The notes under the pieces: model-generated
What the model was told of the DNA's origin: nothing
What the model saw: only the letters and a program-made list of their open reading frames with translations
Databases searched by the model: none
Assembly: GCA_947371645.1 (NCBI GenBank)
Contig: CANBQJ010000108.1
Location: 1 to 11,832 of the forward strand
Direction: 5' to 3'
DNA: 11,832 nucleotides
Source: Burkholderiales bacterium
GTDB lineage: Bacteria; Pseudomonadota; Gammaproteobacteria; Burkholderiales; Burkholderiaceae
Part shown: positions 9,117 to 11,832 of the stretch, piece after piece
Layout: every line of letters starts with the position of its first letter
Position numbering within the stretch: the stretch's first letter is position 1
Program-made: the position numbers and the translations under genes

Positions 9117-11832
9117 ATGGCCAAAGCCGCCGCCCCTGTTGTTGCCCACCCGTTTGCCCAGACCCTGAAGACCTTCGACACGGCTTCAGGCAAGACCCTG
9201 TCCTACCATGCGCTGCCCGAACTGGCCAGGACGCACCCCAATGTGAACCGCCTGCCGGTGTCGCTTCGCCTCGTGCTGGAGTCGGTGCTGCGCAACTGCG
9301 ACGGCCACAAGGTGACGGCCGAGCATGTGGCCCAGGTGGCCGGCTGGCAGCCCCAGGCCACCCGCACAGACGAAATCCCCTTCGTGGTGGCCCGCGTGGT
9401 GCTGCAGGACTTCACCGGCGTGCCCCTGCTGGCCGACCTGGCCGCCATGCGCAATGTGGCTCAGGCCCAAGGCAAGCCGGCCAAGCGCATCGAGCCCCTG
9501 GTGCCCGTGGACCTGGTGGTCGACCACTCCGTGATGATCGACTTCTATGGCGACAAGAAGGCCCTGGACCTCAACATGAAGCTGGAGTTCCAGCGCAACG
9601 CCGAACGCTATGCCTTCATGAAATGGGGCATGCAGGCCTTTGACACCTTCGGCGTGGTACCCCCGGGCTTTGGCATCGTGCACCAGGTGAACCTGGAGTA
9701 CCTGGCGCGCGGCGTGCACATCGGCAAGGATGGCGTGGCCTACCCCGATACCCTGGTGGGTACCGACAGCCACACCACCATGATCAACGGCATCGGCGTG
9801 GTGGGCTGGGGCGTGGGCGGCATCGAGGCCGAAGCGGCCATGCTGGGCCAACCCGTTTACTTCCTGACGCCGGACGTGGTGGGCTTCGAGCTCACCGGCA
9901 AGCTGCGTGAAGGCGTGACGGCCACCGACCTGGTGCTGACCATCACCGAGATCCTGCGCAAGGCCAAGGTGGTGGGCAAGTTTGTGGAGTTCTATGGCGA
10001 AGGCACGGCCACGCTGGCCCTGCCCGACCGCGCAACCATCGCCAACATGGCGCCCGAATATGGCGCCACCATGGGCTTCTTCCCCGTGGACGACAAGACC
10101 ATTGCCTATTTCAAGGGCACCGGCCGCAAGAAGAGCGAAATCGAAGCCTTCGAGGCCTATTTCAAGGCCCAGGGCCTGTTCGGCGTGCCAGGCACGGCCG
10201 AAGCACCCGCCACCCTGGCCAACATCGCCTACTCCAGCGTCGTCAAGCTGGACCTGGGGCAGGTGACGCCTTCACTGGCCGGGCCCAAACGCCCGCAAGA
10301 CCGCATCGAGATCGGCAAGGTGGCCAGCACCTTCACCGAGCTCTACGCCCAACCTTCAGGCGCCAGCGGCTTCAACCAGCCCGCAGACAAGCTGAGCAAG
10401 GCCTTCACCACCAGCGCCGGCACCACCCTGCACAGCGGCGACGTGCTGATCGCGGCCATCACCTCCTGCACCAACACCTCCAACCCGAGCGTGTTGCTGG
10501 CCGCTGGCCTCCTGGCCAAGAAGGCCGTCAAGGCCGGGCTGAAGGTGGCGCCGCACATCAAGACCTCGCTGGCGCCAGGCTCGCGCATCGTCACCGAGTA
10601 CCTGGACAAAGCCGGCCTGCTGCCCTACCTGGAGAAGCTGGGCTTCAACGTGGCGGCCTACGGCTGCACCACCTGCATCGGCAATGCAGGCGACCTGACA
10701 CCCGACATCAACGAGGCCATCACCAGCAACGACCTGGTCTGCGCCGCCGTGCTCTCGGGCAACCGCAACTTCGAAGCCCGCATCCACCCCAACCTCAAGG
10801 CCAACTTCCTGGCCTCGCCCCCGCTGGTGGTGGCCTATGCCATCGCTGGCAACGTCACCACCGACCTGATGACCGAGCCCGTGGGCCTGGGCAAGGGCGG
10901 CAAGCCCGTCTACCTGGGCGACATCTGGCCCAGCAGCGACGAGATCCACAAGCTGATGAAGTACGCCATGGACGGCAAGGCCTTCAAGGCCAACTACGCC
11001 AAGGTCAAGTCCAAGCCAGGCAAGCTGTGGGACAAGACTTCGGGGACCAAGGGCGATGTCTACGACTGGCCGGTCAGCAGCTACATCGCCAGGCCGCCCT
11101 TCTTCGATGGCTTCCAGAGCCAGCCCGCGAGCGTGAGCCTGGCGGTGGCAGGCGCGCGCATCATGGCGCTCTTCGGTGACTCCATCACCACCGACCACAT
11201 CTCGCCGGCCGGGTCCATCAAGGAGGCCTCACCTGCAGGCCAGTACCTGGGCTCGCTGGGCGTCAAGAAGGTGGACTTCAACAGCTTCGGCTCGCGCCGC
11301 GGCAACCACGAGGTGATGGTGCGCGGCACCTTCGCCAACGTGCGCATCAAGAACCTGATGCTGCCCGTGGGGCCTGATGGCAGCAGAGAAGAAGGCGGCC
11401 TCACCCTGCACCAGCCGAGCGGCGACAAGATGTTCATCTACGACGCCGCCATGAAGTACATCGCCGAGGGCACGCCCACCGTGATCTTCGGTGGCGAAGA
11501 GTACGGCACCGGCTCCAGCCGCGACTGGGCCGCCAAAGGCACGCAGCTCCTGGGCATCAAGGCCGTGGTGGCACGCAGCTTCGAGCGCATCCACCGCAGC
11601 AACCTGGTGGGCATGGGCGTGCTGCCCCTGCAGTTCCAGGGCGACGACAGCTGGCAGAGCCTGGGCCTCACGGGCAGCGAAATCATCGGCATTGACTTGG
11701 GCGCGGAGCTCAAGCCCCAGGCCCAGGCCAAGCTGCTGATCACCCGTGCCGATGGCCACGTCGACACCGTGCCGCTGACCTTGCGCATCGACACGCCCAT
11801 CGAGGTGAGCTACTACCAGCACGGTGGCATCC
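9117..11832 (+). CDS. acnA: Aconitate hydratase A (runs off the right edge, last residues missing)
   Basis: The enzyme interconverts citrate and isocitrate via cis-aconitate in the TCA cycle, using a [4Fe-4S] cluster in the cytoplasm. About 905 codons are open without interruption. Cluster ligands are C451 in [10 protein letters not shown] and C517 and C520 in YGCTTCIGN. Other family blocks seen are [64 protein letters not shown], the [17 protein letters not shown] substrate loop, and [16 protein letters not shown] with the catalytic serine region in the swivelling C-terminal domain. The AcnA (IRP-like) domain order distinguishes it from AcnB. The window stops after [10 protein letters not shown]. 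coli AcnA (891 residues) has roughly a dozen residues after the matching point, so the full protein should be near 918. The start is supported by GAGGAG at 9103 and the sequence [20 protein letters not shown]. It follows the chemoreceptor gene by 142 bases and is likely transcribed separately. Confidence 0.96.
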   Translation, partial: MAKAAAPVVAHPFAQTLKTFDTASGKTLSYHALPELARTHPNVNRLPVSLRLVLESVLRNCDGHKVTAEHVAQVAGWQPQATRTDEIPFVVARVVLQDFTGVPLLADLAAMRNVAQAQGKPAKRIEPLVPVDLVVDHSVMIDFYGDKKALDLNMKLEFQRNAERYAFMKWGMQAFDTFGVVPPGFGIVHQVNLEYLARGVHIGKDGVAYPDTLVGTDSHTTMINGIGVVGWGVGGIEAEAAMLGQPVYFLTPDVVGFELTGKLREGVTATDLVLTITEILRKAKVVGKFVEFYGEGTATLALPDRATIANMAPEYGATMGFFPVDDKTIAYFKGTGRKKSEIEAFEAYFKAQGLFGVPGTAEAPATLANIAYSSVVKLDLGQVTPSLAGPKRPQDRIEIGKVASTFTELYAQPSGASGFNQPADKLSKAFTTSAGTTLHSGDVLIAAITSCTNTSNPSVLLAAGLLAKKAVKAGLKVAPHIKTSLAPGSRIVTEYLDKAGLLPYLEKLGFNVAAYGCTTCIGNAGDLTPDINEAITSNDLVCAAVLSGNRNFEARIHPNLKANFLASPPLVVAYAIAGNVTTDLMTEPVGLGKGGKPVYLGDIWPSSDEIHKLMKYAMDGKAFKANYAKVKSKPGKLWDKTSGTKGDVYDWPVSSYIARPPFFDGFQSQPASVSLAVAGARIMALFGDSITTDHISPAGSIKEASPAGQYLGSLGVKKVDFNSFGSRRGNHEVMVRGTFANVRIKNLMLPVGPDGSREEGGLTLHQPSGDKMFIYDAAMKYIAEGTPTVIFGGEEYGTGSSRDWAAKGTQLLGIKAVVARSFERIHRSNLVGMGVLPLQFQGDDSWQSLGLTGSEIIGIDLGAELKPQAQAKLLITRADGHVDTVPLTLRIDTPIEVSYYQHGGI

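Overview
The window reads as ordinary chromosomal DNA of a GC-rich betaproteobacterium, most likely order Burkholderiales (Comamonadaceae or a close relative). This rests on the strong G/C preference at third codon positions, the MRLNLPVTQ-type start of the Aer-like receptor and the overall look of the proteins. It is inference from sequence character, not a database match. I see no tRNA, rRNA, CRISPR array, insertion sequence, integrase or prophage gene. Coding density is high.

Layout from left to right. A minus-strand block holds the 5' part of a group II truncated hemoglobin (181 down to the window edge), exodeoxyribonuclease I (sbcB, 339-1793) and a 373-residue beta-ketoacyl-ACP synthase III-like enzyme (1880-3001). 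The synthase is followed by a clear intrinsic terminator (1821-1856) that separates it from sbcB. A divergent spacer (3002-3196) carries an excellent Shine-Dalgarno on each strand. The plus-strand one sets a TTG start for a large hybrid sensor histidine kinase (3197-6595). The minus-strand one precedes a possible 26-codon leader peptide in front of the synthase. The kinase meets a convergent rluA pseudouridine synthase gene (6596-7351) with no spacing: the two stop codons share the palindrome TGATCA. A short divergent gap then leads to an Aer-type, PAS-containing chemoreceptor (7421-8974) and to aconitase acnA (9117 to the window edge), which lacks only its last few residues.

The genes do not form one pathway. 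They cover DNA repair (ExoI), heme-based gas chemistry (truncated hemoglobin), acyl-chain condensation (KAS III-like), signal input (hybrid kinase and Aer-type receptor), RNA modification (RluA) and the TCA cycle (AcnA). The kinase and the receptor are orphans here: no HPt protein, DNA-binding response regulator or che gene is adjacent. I found no convincing undescribed system. The points most worth a second look are the leader-peptide candidate before the synthase, the kinase's non-ATG start and its DctB-like sensor joined to two receiver domains without an HPt, and the zero-gap convergent junction.
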